Made by a program: the position numbers and the translations under genes. DNA of 64,000 nt, taken from the NCBI GenBank assembly GCA_025024175.1, contig QCXZ01000064.1, forward strand, positions 6,014,001 through 6,078,000, in the 5' to 3' direction. Shown piece after piece: positions 38,881 to 51,140 of this stretch (position 1 is its first letter; each line of letters starts with the position of its first letter). Under the pieces are notes generated by a model. It had not been told where the DNA came from. It searched no databases and saw only the letters and a list, made by a program, of their open reading frames with translations. The DNA is from Rhyzopertha dominica. Lineage: Eukaryota > Arthropoda > Insecta > Coleoptera > Bostrichidae.

Positions 38881-40323
38881 CTATCCTATAGTTCCACAAA
38901 CTAACAAATATATATTTTCTACAACAAAAAATTGTACCTGCGTGCTTTATTACCTCTGATAAGAATACTTGCTACCATTACAACACTTTTCTAGCAATGA
39001 AATAATGGCATACGCGAGCTTTTTTATCGACATTAAAGGTCACATAAACATACAATGTAATATTAATTTCACTGCCCATTGGTGGTTACCAGGAAAGTGA
39101 TAAGCTGAGCACGGTTGTATAACAAGAAACATGAACTGTTGTTATTGAATGCTACTATAAATAGTGTGGATCGACAATAAGTGCAATGAAAAAAATTCCA
39201 CGCTAGATATAGTTTAAACAAAAAGAAAATTGGGAGTAGCCCATCGGAGATTTGAACAGCAATCAAGTTAGGTAACTCCTAAAGCCGTTCTTGAGGTTTA
39301 TACAACGTCATAACAATAAACCTTGGTTAACTGTCGCTGTGTGAATCTTAACAACGTTGGGCATTGAAGTTAATCATCAGGCGTTAATGAAAAATAGATT
39401 AAAATGTAAATAATGCCGTCCTTTCCTTGCATTTTTTAAATTGCGATCTCGCTGAAAAAAACTGGGGATTCCAAAACATCTGCTGTGTTTTCCGTCCATT
39501 TAAAACGTATTTGTGGATAAAATGAATCAACAATAATAATTACTTGCGTATCGGGCAGACGACTAAATATTATTAAAAATGTATTTATTTTTGATGGAAT
39601 TAATATTTTTACCCACATCTAGGGTAAGCTTATTATGACGTTCGTGTTTTTCTATTTGACTTTCTATACTAACCAAAACAATCACGGATGATTCATATTC
39701 ATATCACTGGATTTGTCATTGCACTTGATTGTTACAAAAAGAATCATGTTTTGCCGGATTAGAACAAATATGAATCGTTACTGACACCAACGAGCACATA
39801 TAATGAAAGGAGGGGTTAAAAACGTTTTTATGACCCCATAAACATGTGTTGATTCGACTCTTAGACCAGTGGAAATAGACGTAATTCCAAATGTCTTCTA
39901 ACATTTTTTATAGTTTAATTTTGTTTGCTAACCCCTTCAAGATCCGAAAATTGCTTAAATAAAAGAATTTGCACACTTGCCGTTTTTCATTTTAAAAAAT
40001 AAACATTTAGCAGACTCGGGGATATACATAAAAAATTATTTTAAAAAATAATATTTTTGATAAGAAATTATTTGTAAAAATATCTAATGTTTTGCAAAAG
40101 TGTTAAAATTTACTTAAAAATAGGCAGAAAGCATTGTACACATTTACTAACTGGTAGACGGCATGCAAAAGGTATATGTTTAAATAAACATTATGTTTAT
40201 TAGGCTTTATTTCCGCCGAAAAAATTGCAAACATTGTAAATATGAGTAGTAAATGCCCAAAGCTTTCTACATATCATATGTTCAAATTTGCTAACTTCTT
40301 TGATTCCGTCGAAACGGATACAT
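38881..40323. other. No gene seen
   Basis: Only short spurious frames. No recognisable transposon protein. Confidence 0.3.
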
Positions 40324-40324
40324 A

Positions 40325-41025
40325 TACAGGGTGTTCACGCTAACAGTCTGCAATAGCTAACTTTTTTATTTGAAATTTTAGAGTAGTGGTTTAAATGGGG
40401 AAGTTTCTTATTCTTTTAAGAAGAATTTTATGGTGTNTACAAANAAACAATTCTAACAATTCTAGCGCATTCAATTGGGCACATTGAATTAAACAAAAAA
40501 TTATTAAGTTACCAATACCCTATCTTCATCAGTTTTTGAGATATTCCTGGTATAATACTTGTGTTCACGAAACAGTCTACAACAGCTAACTTTTTTATTT
40601 GAAATCGCAAAATGATGTTCAATTGTTTCATCAAATTCTTCACCAATATCAAGAAACTTTCCCATTTAAACCAGTATTCTACGATTTGAAATAAAAAAGT
40701 TAACTATTGTAGACAGACTGTTAGCGTGAACACAAATCATTCTACCCGGAATATCTCACAAACAAATGAAGATAGAGTATTGGTATCTTCATACTTTTTT
40801 ATTTAATTCAATGTGCCCAATCGAATGCGCTAGAAAAAATAGGGTCGTTCTATTTAAAATAACAAATTTATAGTCAATATCTCTGACAGTTGACGTTCAA
40901 TTGTTTTTTTTGTAGATAGCGCAAAATCCTTCTCAAAAGAAACTTCCCCATTTAAACCACTACTCTAAAATTTCAAATAAAAAAGTTAGCTATTGTAGAC
41001 TGCTAGCGTAAACACCCTGTATACA
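40325..41025. mobile_element. Fold-back MITE, about 700 bp
   Basis: The left end TACAGGGTGTTCACGCTAAC and right end inverse of GCTAGCGTAAACACCCTGTA enclose inverted arms of roughly 110-130 bp (AGCTAACTTTTTTATTTGAA, GTTTAAATGGGGAAGTTTC). A second, smaller palindrome of the same family lies inside at about 40562-40736. No ORF. Confidence 0.75.
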
Positions 41026-41564
41026 ACCTAAAATTAGAATAAGCTTTTAATCCCCCTCTAAGACCTGAATGACATACATGTAAAATCATCAAAGAAGTAG
41101 AAAGTATTATCCAAAAGCAATGATTTAATGTAGTTCTTAAAGTTGGAAAGAATGAAACAATTGGGTATTATCACTTTTTTGAAAATTACGTAAAATGAAT
41201 CTTGAAGTGCATATATATCGTACGCCATGTTAAAAAAAACAAAAAAATATTTGTAGGTAGAGAATTTGAGGTCTGAAATTCGAATCTTAGGAGTCACCGC
41301 CAAAACGCTTCTATCCAAGGTTATTCAACTGGTGACGTCAAGTGTCATGTAAACATTACCGAGGAGCGTGCTGTTTAATGGCGTGGTATCATTCTTGTAT
41401 TGGAAAAGCTTTTGTGTGGTGTTTATTGAAAGGACGGTGTAAGAGGTCGCACCAAAAAGTGATTTGTGTAGTTTTACAAGCATTTATTATGTATGGAAAA
41501 CAAAACAAGTGATGTTTTGTACATAAAAGTACTTCAGTCAATACAGCTAACAAAATGAACGCAA
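41026..41564. other. No gene seen
   Basis: Minus frames at 41318-41058 and 41637-41389 have no recognisable motif. The second overlaps the dispersed repeat and may belong to the same element. Confidence 0.3.
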
Positions 41565-41830
41565 ACAACAAACTGATAAATTGACGGGCTGAGGCTGACG
41601 GGTAACGCGCTGACCACAGATGTAAACAAGCGGCCATTTACAAGACACCTGACGTCACGCCCAATATGTTCGCGTTCTGGCGGTCCCTTTAAATATTCAC
41701 ATTTTTAATATTACAAATACACCTTACGATCCATTTTTTCGAATTTATAAGCTGTCACAGCTGTTTTGTGGATTAGATGCTACCTATCAATATGCAATTT
41801 AATAAAATATAAATACATGGCAAATACCCA
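41565..41830 (-). repeat. Inverted copy of the 28.75-kb dispersed repeat
   Basis: Reads inverse to 28753-29040, ending TAAATACATGGCAAATACCC at 41830. Some internal divergence and a short insertion near 41710-41740. Confidence 0.7.
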
Positions 41831-42209
41831 ATTGACATAGCCAGGTAATACGTTATAAAATGCAAAAATACTCAGAACGGTTACGAGTTCTGCAGAGTCT
41901 AAGAAAATCCGTTTTTAAAAGGTGTCGACTTCTAGTGGGATAAGTATGGTGTGGCAACTGATACTCAGATATGGGCATGTGAGTGAAAATAAGACACTTA
42001 TGCATGTATATACATGGAATAGGATTTTTTTCGGATTTTTGTAATGCCTTACGATCCCACAATTAAATATTTGGCCGTTTCTAATAATGTTATGCGCTCT
42101 CCTGAACAAATTTCATAATCAGACTTAACACAGTTGACCCCTAAGGTACAGATATAGATCACTTAAGAAGGCACAAAATCTCTTAAAAAAACCTGATGGA
42201 TAAACTTAC

Positions 42210-43240
42210 GGTTGGGACGTCAAATCTCCATCAGACCCAGTGCTGAGCTTCCTGGTGTTCCTAGCCCAAGCCTCCCTTTGCTTCTTCAGTCTCTTCTCCA
42301 GGCTCTTCGTCCCTCCCAGGTGCTTCTTGAGTATCCTCTGCCACTGGGCAGTCAGGCTTACACCCTCTTCACTCTCCGAACAGCTACTGACGGAAGTGAT
42401 GCTGTTCTTTCTGCTGGAAAACTTGCCACCGTCCAGAAGAGAAGAAACGCTGGACTTTCTGCTCTCCGAGAGAGGAAGAGTGACGCTGGACTTCCTGCTC
42501 TCGAATGCGGAAGAGGAAGTGGGTTCCGTGGCAGAATGTCTCCTCGTTGGGAGTTTTTGGCTTTGCTGATCCTTGAGCCACCTAAGGACGTGTTCGTTCT
42601 TTTCGTCGACGAAATTTTCGTACAGTTTCTCGGGGCAATAGCCCATCTTCCTCTTCCTGACCGCGGCTTCCTGTCTCGTGTCGTTTGCGTCGATCGCGTT
42701 AACGATGTCGTCGTCTAAGGCGTCCCTGCTGTATTTAGAGTACTTCCTGAGCAGTCTCAGTACTATTTCATCCTTTTCCTCGCTGGACTTGCGCTCCTTC
42801 TCTTTGTCTTGCTCAGTCTCTTCGAATAAATTATCAATAAATAAATCATTGTCGTTATCTAAACTAGGAACTTTGCTTATCTCGGGAATCTGGCACAGAC
42901 TCCCCTCACTCTTCCCATCCAGCAGCTTGAGAAGGCCGTTTTCTTGAACGACCAGGTTCTGCCATTCCTTCAGGCTGCTGGTCTCGTTCTCCGTTAATTT
43001 TATGCAGTCTTTCGGCCCCTCTAACGCTCTGCTCTTCAACAGCAACTGCTTGTGTTCTTCAGTCAGCTCTGTGAAGCCGTTGTCTTGCAGGATCAGTTGT
43101 TTGTTGGCCACCCTCTGCAGAAATTCCGCCACCGCGGCCCAGTGGGCCTGGGTCAGGACGCCGTGAAGCCTTATCGCGTTCAGTTGGAAGGGAATCAACT
43201 GGTTATCCTTTAGACACCACACCACACCAGATGTGACCAT
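42210..43240 (-). CDS. Serine-rich protein, 5' coding exon, unrecognised
   Basis: One long exon of 1031 nt from an ATG at 43240 to a clean donor (CC then GTAAGT) at 42210. It codes 343 residues plus two bases. It begins MVTSGVVWCLKDNQLIPFQL and has a probably globular first 115 residues, an acidic stretch (about 127-158), then KMGYCPEKLYENFVDEKNEH. A serine-rich region follows with four basophilic kinase-type sites: RRHS (about 233-236), SRKSS (about 248-252), SRKSS (about 260-264) and SRKNS (about 286-290). It ends in a basic helix (KSLEKRLKKQREAW). Base composition is far richer in G+C than its surroundings, as expected for coding sequence. I do not recognise the family. Downstream exons must lie below 42210. 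The candidates 31232-31128 and 25049 are phase-compatible, but this is unproven. Confidence 0.75.
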
Positions 43241-43720
43241 CTTCGGTCACGCAGATCATTAAAGTGACTGTTCTAGAAGGAAATGACGAGTTGTGAGATT
43301 CGGCGGTTTCCAGGAGCGATTAGTTTTGTAATTGGGAGACTTAATTGCGCGGTAGTAACTGGTACGGTGTGATTTGAGGGAATTATTTGAATTGACGGTG
43401 TTTGTGATCGATTTGTAATAACAAACTTTATCAACTGCATCAATTTATGAGAAAAAGAGTATACGTAGCGCCCAGAAGAATTAAAAACTCGTAATCGGGC
43501 TGAAATAATGCCAAGACTATCTCCAGAGCGGTTCCTATCGGGGGTGCTGCGTGTGCACCGCACGTGGGCGGCCAAATAAGGGGGCGGCCGCGCAGCGTAC
43601 GTTTAAAATTTTTTTTTATTTTATATTTATTAAATTAGCTAGAAAATGAAAGAACCAATACAACAATAATGAGACACTATCTGGAAATACGAGATATTCC
43701 GGTATTTTACCCGTTTGTGT
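43241..43720. other. 5' flank and UTR of the serine-rich gene
   Basis: Probably promoter and 5' UTR of the 42-43 kb exon, including a G+C-rich patch near 43530-43600. An open minus frame (43575-43273) overlaps but has no recognisable content. Confidence 0.35.
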
Positions 43721-43924
43721 ACAGGGTGAGCAAATAAGAGAGGTGGCCGGTCATATCTCATAAACCAATAGCCCTAAAGCTTTGAGGTAAAAAATTTCTT
43801 AAGTAAAGTGTCCAAGAGAAATTGCTGCAAAATATTTTCGAGTTTGTAAAGTGACCGCTAGAGCGCGCTGTGGTACCTCCAAATAACAAAATTAATGTTT
43901 GTGTCATTTTTAGTCTAATGAATG

Positions 43925-45370
43925 TATGCAGTATTAAACATTTTAAAATTGTTTGGACTAAAATCTACAATTTTTGTTTAAAACATTTTTTTGTTAAATA
44001 TCAAATAAAGGAGTGGGGGGCGAGTGAATATTAATATAGAAAATCGCTAATATTTCTGGTTTGGCTTGGACGATTTCAACCAACGAGGTGTCGTTTTCAA
44101 GAGCTTATGTTGTAACCTTTTCTGCAGCTACTGATGGCGATTGCTGCTCTTTGTAGTGGGGCACGGGCCGTGGGTCGTTTTTTTTTTAATGAATTTACGG
44201 GCGCCACGCAGTTGCGAATATATGCGCTTGGTAAAACTGCGAAACCAAGCGTTGTAAATTAGACGATTGCAATTAAATGAACGGTATATATTGATAAAAA
44301 CAATAACTAGAGTTACAAGACTAGATTCCCGAAATAGTACTATTTTGGGTTCACATTTTAAATGAGCAATGACAATTTTAAATACTATTTGAAAACTGAA
44401 GTTGTTATGTATTGAAAGAAATATCTGGCCTGTCAGACGGTGCCCCTTGGGGTTGGTTCCGGGAGTTACTTTCGTTATTGCTGGGTCCGCTGTGCTGACC
44501 TTCAGTGCCTGCTGCCTACTCCTGTGTTTCGTTTCCACGATTTCTTATGATTATTAGAACCTTTCGGTAATTTTGTCGATAACAGCAAAAACTTCTCGGT
44601 AATAAAAAAACCCTCTTCTTGAGGGTTTTTTCTTTCTAAAAGACGATAGATATCCAAAAGGTAATTATTAGACAGTCACGATAGATCTTGGTGGAGACGC
44701 TGACACAAAGGACAATTTTCACTGTTGTAAAGTCAAGAATTTTGGATGCGATTAACAATCATACGCTTCGACACGAGGCTGGCCAAACTCTAAATGCAAA
44801 AAAAACTTCGTAAAAAGGCTCGAAAGATTCGCATCCCAGAGACAACTGTTGATCATTGAGTAAATTATCAGTGTTTGCATTGCAGGTCTCTGTGTGTTAG
44901 AACATTTATTGTTACAATGTGCCCTTACAAAAAGCAATTTTAAGTGTTAGAACATTGTTTGTGTGGCGTTTTCTGAAGTTACTACCTAAATATCAATTTT
45001 TCTCAAAAATTTTAAATGCAAAGATATAAGGCTATTTACTTCATTAAAAGAACAATTGAATATAGATTAAAATGGTGAAAACCGCACCATTTAAAAATTT
45101 CGAGAAAAATCGATTTTAGGTAGTAATAATCAGAAAACGCCCTCTTGCGGTCAACCCACAAACTATGTTCTGACACTAATTGCTTTTTATAAAGGCACAT
45201 AAGCTCTTGAAGATGACACCTCGTAGGCTGAAATCGGTCAAGCCAAACCTGAAATATTAGCGATTTTCTATATTAATATTCACCCGCCCCGCACTCCTTT
45301 ATTTGACATTTAACAAAAAAATGTTCTGAACAAAAATGGTAGATTTCAGTTCAAATGTAAAATGTATTAA
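43925..45370. mobile_element. Fold-back element with arms of about 180 bp
   Basis: The left arm (43925-44108) and right arm (45193-45370) are inverted: TATTAATATAGAAAATCGCT, TTTGGCTTG, CGAGGTGTC and AAGAGCTTATG recur in inverse. A second inverted pair (about 44945-45000 and 45113-45177; GGCGTTTTCTGA, TAGTTACTACCTAAA type) lies inside. A lone ACAGGGTGA terminus at 43721 may be the true left end. No supported ORF. Confidence 0.65.
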
Positions 45371-45429
45371 TTGCGAATGGACCTAGTCAAATAAAATCCA
45401 ATTTTAAGTTTCCTTGTGATGGAATCGAT

Positions 45430-46960
45430 AGAAAATTTAGTTGTACAAGCCTGTACAAGCTTTTAGTAATTTGTGAAACAATTAAACGGCTATGTTACTA
45501 CATGAAATTAAATTCTATATTTTGTTTTCTTTGCAAATTGTTTGGTAAAGATACTACGTTAGCTATTGTTACTCTTGGTGAATTAAAAATTAAGCTTCAA
45601 AAAAATCTGACTATTGATTCATATGCTTCAAGAATGGGAAAAAAATCGTTAGCGTGCTATCGTAGAACGAATGATTGAAACAGTTCAGTTTTTGGCAAGT
45701 CAAAATCTGGCCTTTCGAGGTTCTAGATCGGAACTTTACAAACGGGATAATGGTAATTTTTTAAAGGCTGTTGAAATGTTGGCCAAATTTGATCCAATAA
45801 TATCGAAACATGTAAATAACATTATGAAGTCTAAAGACACAAAGAACCGCACGCTTCATTATCTGGGAGGTCAGTTTCAAAATGAAATTTGTTGAACTTA
45901 TATTATTATATTATAGAAACTGTAAAAAGTATTTTTCTATTATTCTTGATTCAACACCAGATATTAGTTACATTGAACAAATTACGTTTGTAGTTAGATG
46001 TGTAAAATTATCAAAGAATAATGTCAAATTAAAAGTAGTTAATACAACGGGAGAATTTTAGTTTGAAGGCTTCCGTGGTTGTTATCGATGACATGTTGTT
46101 TTCCGGGCTGGTTCCCACGTTGGTTATTAGATCTTGACGTTTCGACACTCATGTCGGTGTCTTCCTCAGAAATAGCTCTGAGCTAACCAACGTGGGAATC
46201 AGCCCGGAAAACAACATGTCAACGGGAGAAGAATTATGCAATTTTTTTTAGCAACGTTACTGCCAAACCAACCAACCAGAAATATGTCAATATTGTTGAT
46301 AAAAAAATTTGGCCTTTATATTTACTTGCTCTCTTTTAATAAGGCTTGATTTATTATTTAAAATAAATATTGTTAGCAAAATGTTAACGAATTCCAAATG
46401 TAATATGCCTAAATGTGCAGACGGCCTAAAAAACTTACAAGACTATATCAATTAAAAAAAATGACGAAAGCTACGCCCAATTCAATAATTCTGCAGCATC
46501 TGTTTCAGAAGAGGTGGGAGTTGATTCAGAATTTGAAGTAACTAGAAAACGCAAAAAATAAACATTTGTTTTGTTATGAATCTCAAGGTGAATTATTATA
46601 ACCTAAACAACAATTTAAAGATGATATTTCTATTTTGCCTTGTTAGGCCATGCATTAACTTGTGTGAATTAAATCTTATAAGAACATTTTTGCTGATCAG
46701 ATGCAAGAACGAATATCAGTAGATATACTGAACAATATTATAACTATAGACTTGGTTTCTTGTTATCCAAATTTTGTCTTAACGCTTCGATTTTTTTTTA
46801 ACATTACCGGTTCTGTTGCAACTGGTGAGCGAAGGTAATAAAAGAAACTCCGATCTACCATGGGCCTGGCCATCATTTCGACTCAAAGTGACATTTTTGA
46901 TAGCTTAGAATTTTCTACATATTTTCATATCAAGAATATAGAAAAGTCATTTTTTTAAAT
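45430..46960 (+). pseudogene. Decayed hAT transposase (ZMYM1/TTF type)
   Basis: The + strand frames match the common insect hAT transposase: SQNLAFRGSRSELYKRDNGN and LKAVEMLAKFDPIISKHV (45690-45830), [31 protein letters not shown] (about 45930), FEVTRKRKK (about 46540), and the C-terminal dimerisation block with TGSVATGER and LRSTMGLAIIS (about 46810-46880). Stops and frameshifts are numerous. The frame is split at 46055 by a 164-bp insertion; joining the flanks across one copy of the duplication restores NTTGEELCNFF. Confidence 0.85.
46056..46219 (-). mobile_element. Palindromic mini-element with hammerhead-like core
   Basis: 164 bp inserted in the hAT relic between identical CAACGGGAGAA copies (46045-46055 and 46220-46230). 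Arms of 37 bp (46090-46126 and 46184-46220, one mismatch) enclose 57 nt. On the minus strand the loop holds CTGAGGA, then a stem GACAC/GTGTC with loop CGACATGA, then GAAAC. This is the order CUGANGA - stem II - GAAA of a hammerhead ribozyme, with one extra A before stem II. Hammerheads are known in Penelope-like elements and retrozymes; I infer a link, but cleavage is unproven. Confidence 0.7.
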
Positions 46961-49280
46961 AAAATATTTCTAAAGCTTATTAATAATATCGAGAATATGA
47001 TTTCGTTATTTATTCTGTTTCTTTATTTTTATTATTATTCTTAACTTACTTTATTGTATTTTGATAAAATGACATTAATTAATGCATTTACAAAAAAAAA
47101 ATAGGAAAAGCATTTTTGTAACAGGGATTACCAAATATTCTGTTTTACCTTAAAAATAAGATATTGTTCGTTACGTTCCTTTTATTCTTTGTTTTAAGAA
47201 TATTTTTTTCTTTTATTATTATACATATAGTTTCCTGTTTTTGGTTTGTTGTTTTATTTCTTATTTACACCTTATAATTAAAACCTAAATCATATTCTGG
47301 CTAGGAACGGCTCTAAATCTCCTAACGTTGTCTAAAGCAGTGCCTAAAGTGTATTTGTACAACTTGGACAATGTCAAGTTGTAAAAAAAGCTAACCCAAA
47401 TTTCAAAGTGCAGTATTAAACATTCAAATCGAAATTAGCAATTCAATACCATTTATATCGGCTATCATGTGAGTTGCTAATCAACATTAGCCTCTATGTC
47501 GGTTACATACAAAGCTCACAGGGGTTAATTATTGACCGATGGTAATTTACTGTCTGTTAAGTACGATCTTTCAATGAAATATGATAATGCAAAACCAATT
47601 ATGCAACTTTTGAATTCGAGGAAAATACGGGCTAATCAACATCTGATGACAATACACCACATAATTTCAACTTTAACGGACTCCACAACCTTTTATGATG
47701 ACAGGTCTCACCAGCAAAAACTGTACCGTTCTTTGGACTAGACAGGCCACAGAAGACTTGCTCCATATCAGTAGATTCAATTATTTCCACGGAACCGTTC
47801 TAGTTTAAAGTAATTTAAAATGTCTTCCTGGCATCACCATTAATAAGGAAGAGACAATTTCTGTTTAGTATTCGAGGAAGATTGTATAGTTACGCCTTGT
47901 GCGCGAAGGACAAGGTGAATGATCGAAAAAACAAGGTGAAGGTAAGGTCCGCTTCGATAATTTAAATTAGGTTAAATTATATTCGAGTCATAAAGCAACT
48001 TAACGAATTGATTTTCAGTTTGAATCAAATTTGCATTACCGATGATGGGACTTTTCTCCACTAGTGTTCGCACCAAAAACTTTTAGAATTACCACGAGCC
48101 TTGCAAACATACAATCTCCATCAGCTGGTGCAAGTTTTCTAGGTTTCTGTGTCGAATATACATCAGTGCACCTTTGTTTTAACACATGTGCCCGCTTCTG
48201 TTATTACCTCACACCGATTTTGTTACTTTACATCACAGTTACCACCCATGTGACAATACTAATCGCTCCTTCTGGTTATAGACGGAGGCAAGTGGGCCAA
48301 GCAGTAGATGTTTGATTTTTGACTGGGTCATGGCGTGAAGATTTATGTCAGAAGAGCAGTAAAAAGAACTATAACCGGGTTATGGTGGTTTGATTGCTCG
48401 GAAGGTTTGCAGTTTAGAAGAAAACTGGCTGATTATCTATTAAAAAGGTTCACATTTTGCAATGGCTAAAAAAAAAGTTCGCAAACTTAAATAACTTCAT
48501 TGGCAATGATTACTTTCGATTCCAATAATTACGTAATCAAAATGTTCGGTAATAAATGAACAAAGTCCAACCGTCGACAATGAATACAAGAATTTCAATT
48601 CCTAGTATAAAGAAAACTAGTTATACTGTGGCAAATCTATAGCTATGTTAGTTTGAGAAGCTTCAGATAATGATGAGGAATCTTTTTTATTGAGAGAACA
48701 CTACTTTGCGGAGTATACTTGCAAAGTTTCCAAAAAACATAATGCAGAAGCATTCTACAGAAAATGGGGTCTTTAGAAATCGACAGTGGTTTCACAAAAA
48801 GCAGATTCTACATTTGCAGTACATTTGTTTTGTATCAAATTGTTCAAATTTAAAACGTTCCATTGTAGCTAATAATAACCTTAAAATTTCCGACTTGTCG
48901 CAATGATTTAAATCCAATAAAATAAAAAGTGGTTACCTTAAAACAATACGTACCACTTAATACGTGACTTTCAATTTCAAAGATATTAAGGAAGTACGTA
49001 CAGTTAATGAATGAAGGACGATTTAGAAGGAACATACACTGACATATCGCTGTATTTGAGATTTTTGAAACTGGAGAAATGATGCTATATTGATAAAGAA
49101 ACATTGAAAAACCCATAATTTCTAGAGTCTTGAACAGTAGAAAATATTCAGACTAAACCCAATCAAAAGCAAAATCTTTGCTCCGCCCACAAATCTCCCA
49201 ATGACCATAGTCATACCTCACGATCGAAAATATCCAGAAAAAAGCAACGTATCACAGCACTACACGATCACAGTCGCACC
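46961..49280. other. No gene seen
   Basis: AT-rich with only short frames. Frames at 47532-47741 and 48064-48315 show no family motif. Confidence 0.3.
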
Positions 49281-49492
49281 TGTATTTAAACGCAACGTCC
49301 ACTTGCGTACACCGAACTGAAGCAGTATGACTATATGACGCTGGTTAGGCTTCTTTGACCACCGGAACAGGTGAGAGGGGATCGCACAGATTTGCCACTT
49401 GCTGATCGCGAAGAAGACGTGATAACAAAAAAGAAATAGAAAACCTCTCTTTCATAAGCATTTTCCCATCATAAAATGAACACAGTAATTCG
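49281..49492 (+). promoter_or_regulatory. Candidate promoter and first exon
   Basis: A TATTTAAA box at 49283-49290 is followed by a leader and an ATG at 49476. The exon would code MNTVI and part of Arg before a perfect donor CG|GTAAGT at 49492. A TATA box with a start codon just before the first intron is typical of insect secreted or cuticle genes. I could not find the downstream exons, so this is tentative. Confidence 0.3.
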
Positions 49493-50837
49493 GTAAGTAT
49501 GGGTTAGTAAATGTTAATTAATGTTCAATCAAAAACTATACCGCTTCCAAGTTATCAAATGATATAATTCAAAACGTTTCACTATAATGTATATAATATA
49601 ATATAACCTTCCAAAGCATTTAATACGTGTAAATATTTTAAGAAAAGACCAATAACACGTTGCTTTGAACAATTATTTGATGAATCATGGTCACTAGTAA
49701 TGCATAAACCGCAGGAATTGCAATGTCTTTTGAACTAACTAATGCACATCCACTAACATCAAATGAAACAAAATCTTTATAAGCAAACACGTTAAGTACC
49801 AAACAGTATCCTTAAGGACTTGTATACAAAAATACAATGCAAATAATCTAATATTCATCTCTATTAGGCCGAAGAAAACAGATCGACTGTTTGCATGGGA
49901 GAAAAATATGTTTAGTTTTCTCAATGCAGATGCAGTATTTTGACAAAAAGTATTTAAAAACTTGCAGGAAAACGACAACGACTTCATCTGCAACACAAGA
50001 ATAATGCTTGTCTAATATTTGAAGTGCAGTCCAATTAAAGACAATACAAAACTACATTTGCAACCAAACAGCTGGTGTTTTTTTATTACACAGACTGTTG
50101 ATAAAGAAACGCATAAAATTTGTGTCATTCGAGCTCTTATTATCTAAAGAATTTAACAATTATGCCATTTGGCAAGCAAATGTTCAAAATATGATGTCAG
50201 TTTACTATTTCACATTTATAATCGACCTATAAGACACTTGGAAAACTGAGTAACACGAGAATTAAACCTACTGGTACTGTATGCTCCTTCCGACTGCAGT
50301 AAGCACCTGTTGAATATATTGAATTAAAGGATACTTCCAAAAATAACAGAATATCAATAGACAGCGATACTGAAAGAATTCAGAACTTTGCCACCAAAAA
50401 CAATGCAACCTTTTGGATAATTTTGTGCCAATGTAAAAAAATCAATGGAATTTTGTAAATAACTTGTTTAAAAATAAAGATATATATTGACAGTTTGTTG
50501 ATTGGTACTGTACTGAAAAACATATAATACAAACAATATTGAAAACCACTTAAATCAAAACTTTACAGATATAGGAAAAATATTGCGGTAAAGCTTCATG
50601 GTAAAATTCAGGCTTTATGAGTAGGTGTTAATTCTGTGGAAGTTGCGTGTGAAAATAGTTTTGTACAACCTACTGATGTGACCGTCTCAGGCTAAAATGA
50701 GATGACAGCCAAGGACATAAAAAGCTTGAAAGATAACATTATACATATAACATTAATATTGTTCTAAGAACTCGTACGTTTCTAGATGAACTGAAAATAA
50801 GTAAAATATGTAATATATGAATAACTACAGGCCAATC
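49493..50837. other. No gene seen
   Basis: No recognised exon or transposon protein. A short minus frame (49996-49739) has no motif. Confidence 0.3.
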
Positions 50838-51140
50838 GGGTATTTGCCATGTATTTACTGTATTCACTTTATGTACTAAGTCTGGGGTTGGCTGGGATCA
50901 GAGCACAGTACTTTACTATTGTGAATGATAGTGTCTTGGTTTCTACGGCCAAGGAAGAGATAACATTAAATAATACTGTAAATGGTGACATTAATCTTTA
51001 CTTAAGTTGGCTATATCATAACAAACTTAAAATAAACACTGATAAAACAAAACAATAAACTATGCGTAATTTAAATATTCAAATTAATAATCACGTAATT
51101 GAAGAAATTCAGCACACATACTTAGGTCTTCATATATGAG
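50838..51140 (+). mobile_element. RT fragment preceded by the TATTTGCCATG repeat end
   Basis: GGGTATTTGCCATGTATTTA (50838-50857) matches the end of the 28.75- and 41.8-kb repeats. It is followed by an RT palm remnant (NDSVLVSTAKEEITLNNTVN, LYLSWLYHNKLKINTDKTK) and HTYLGLHI. This links the repeat to a jockey-type LINE or to insertion beside one. Confidence 0.7.

Noticed and set aside
42212..42718. 168-codon open + frame and its neighbours opposite the serine-rich exon
   Set aside because: They are antisense shadows of the long minus-strand exon, with low-complexity content and no start context or splice logic.
44128..44538. 136-codon minus frame inside the fold-back spacer
   Set aside because: No family resemblance, lies inside a repeat, and composition is not clearly coding.
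44607..44634. Perfect hairpin AAAAAACCCTC/GAGGGTTTTTT that looks like a bacterial rho-independent terminator
   Set aside because: The surroundings are insect repeat sequence with no bacterial gene, so I take it as part of the fold-back element's spacer.
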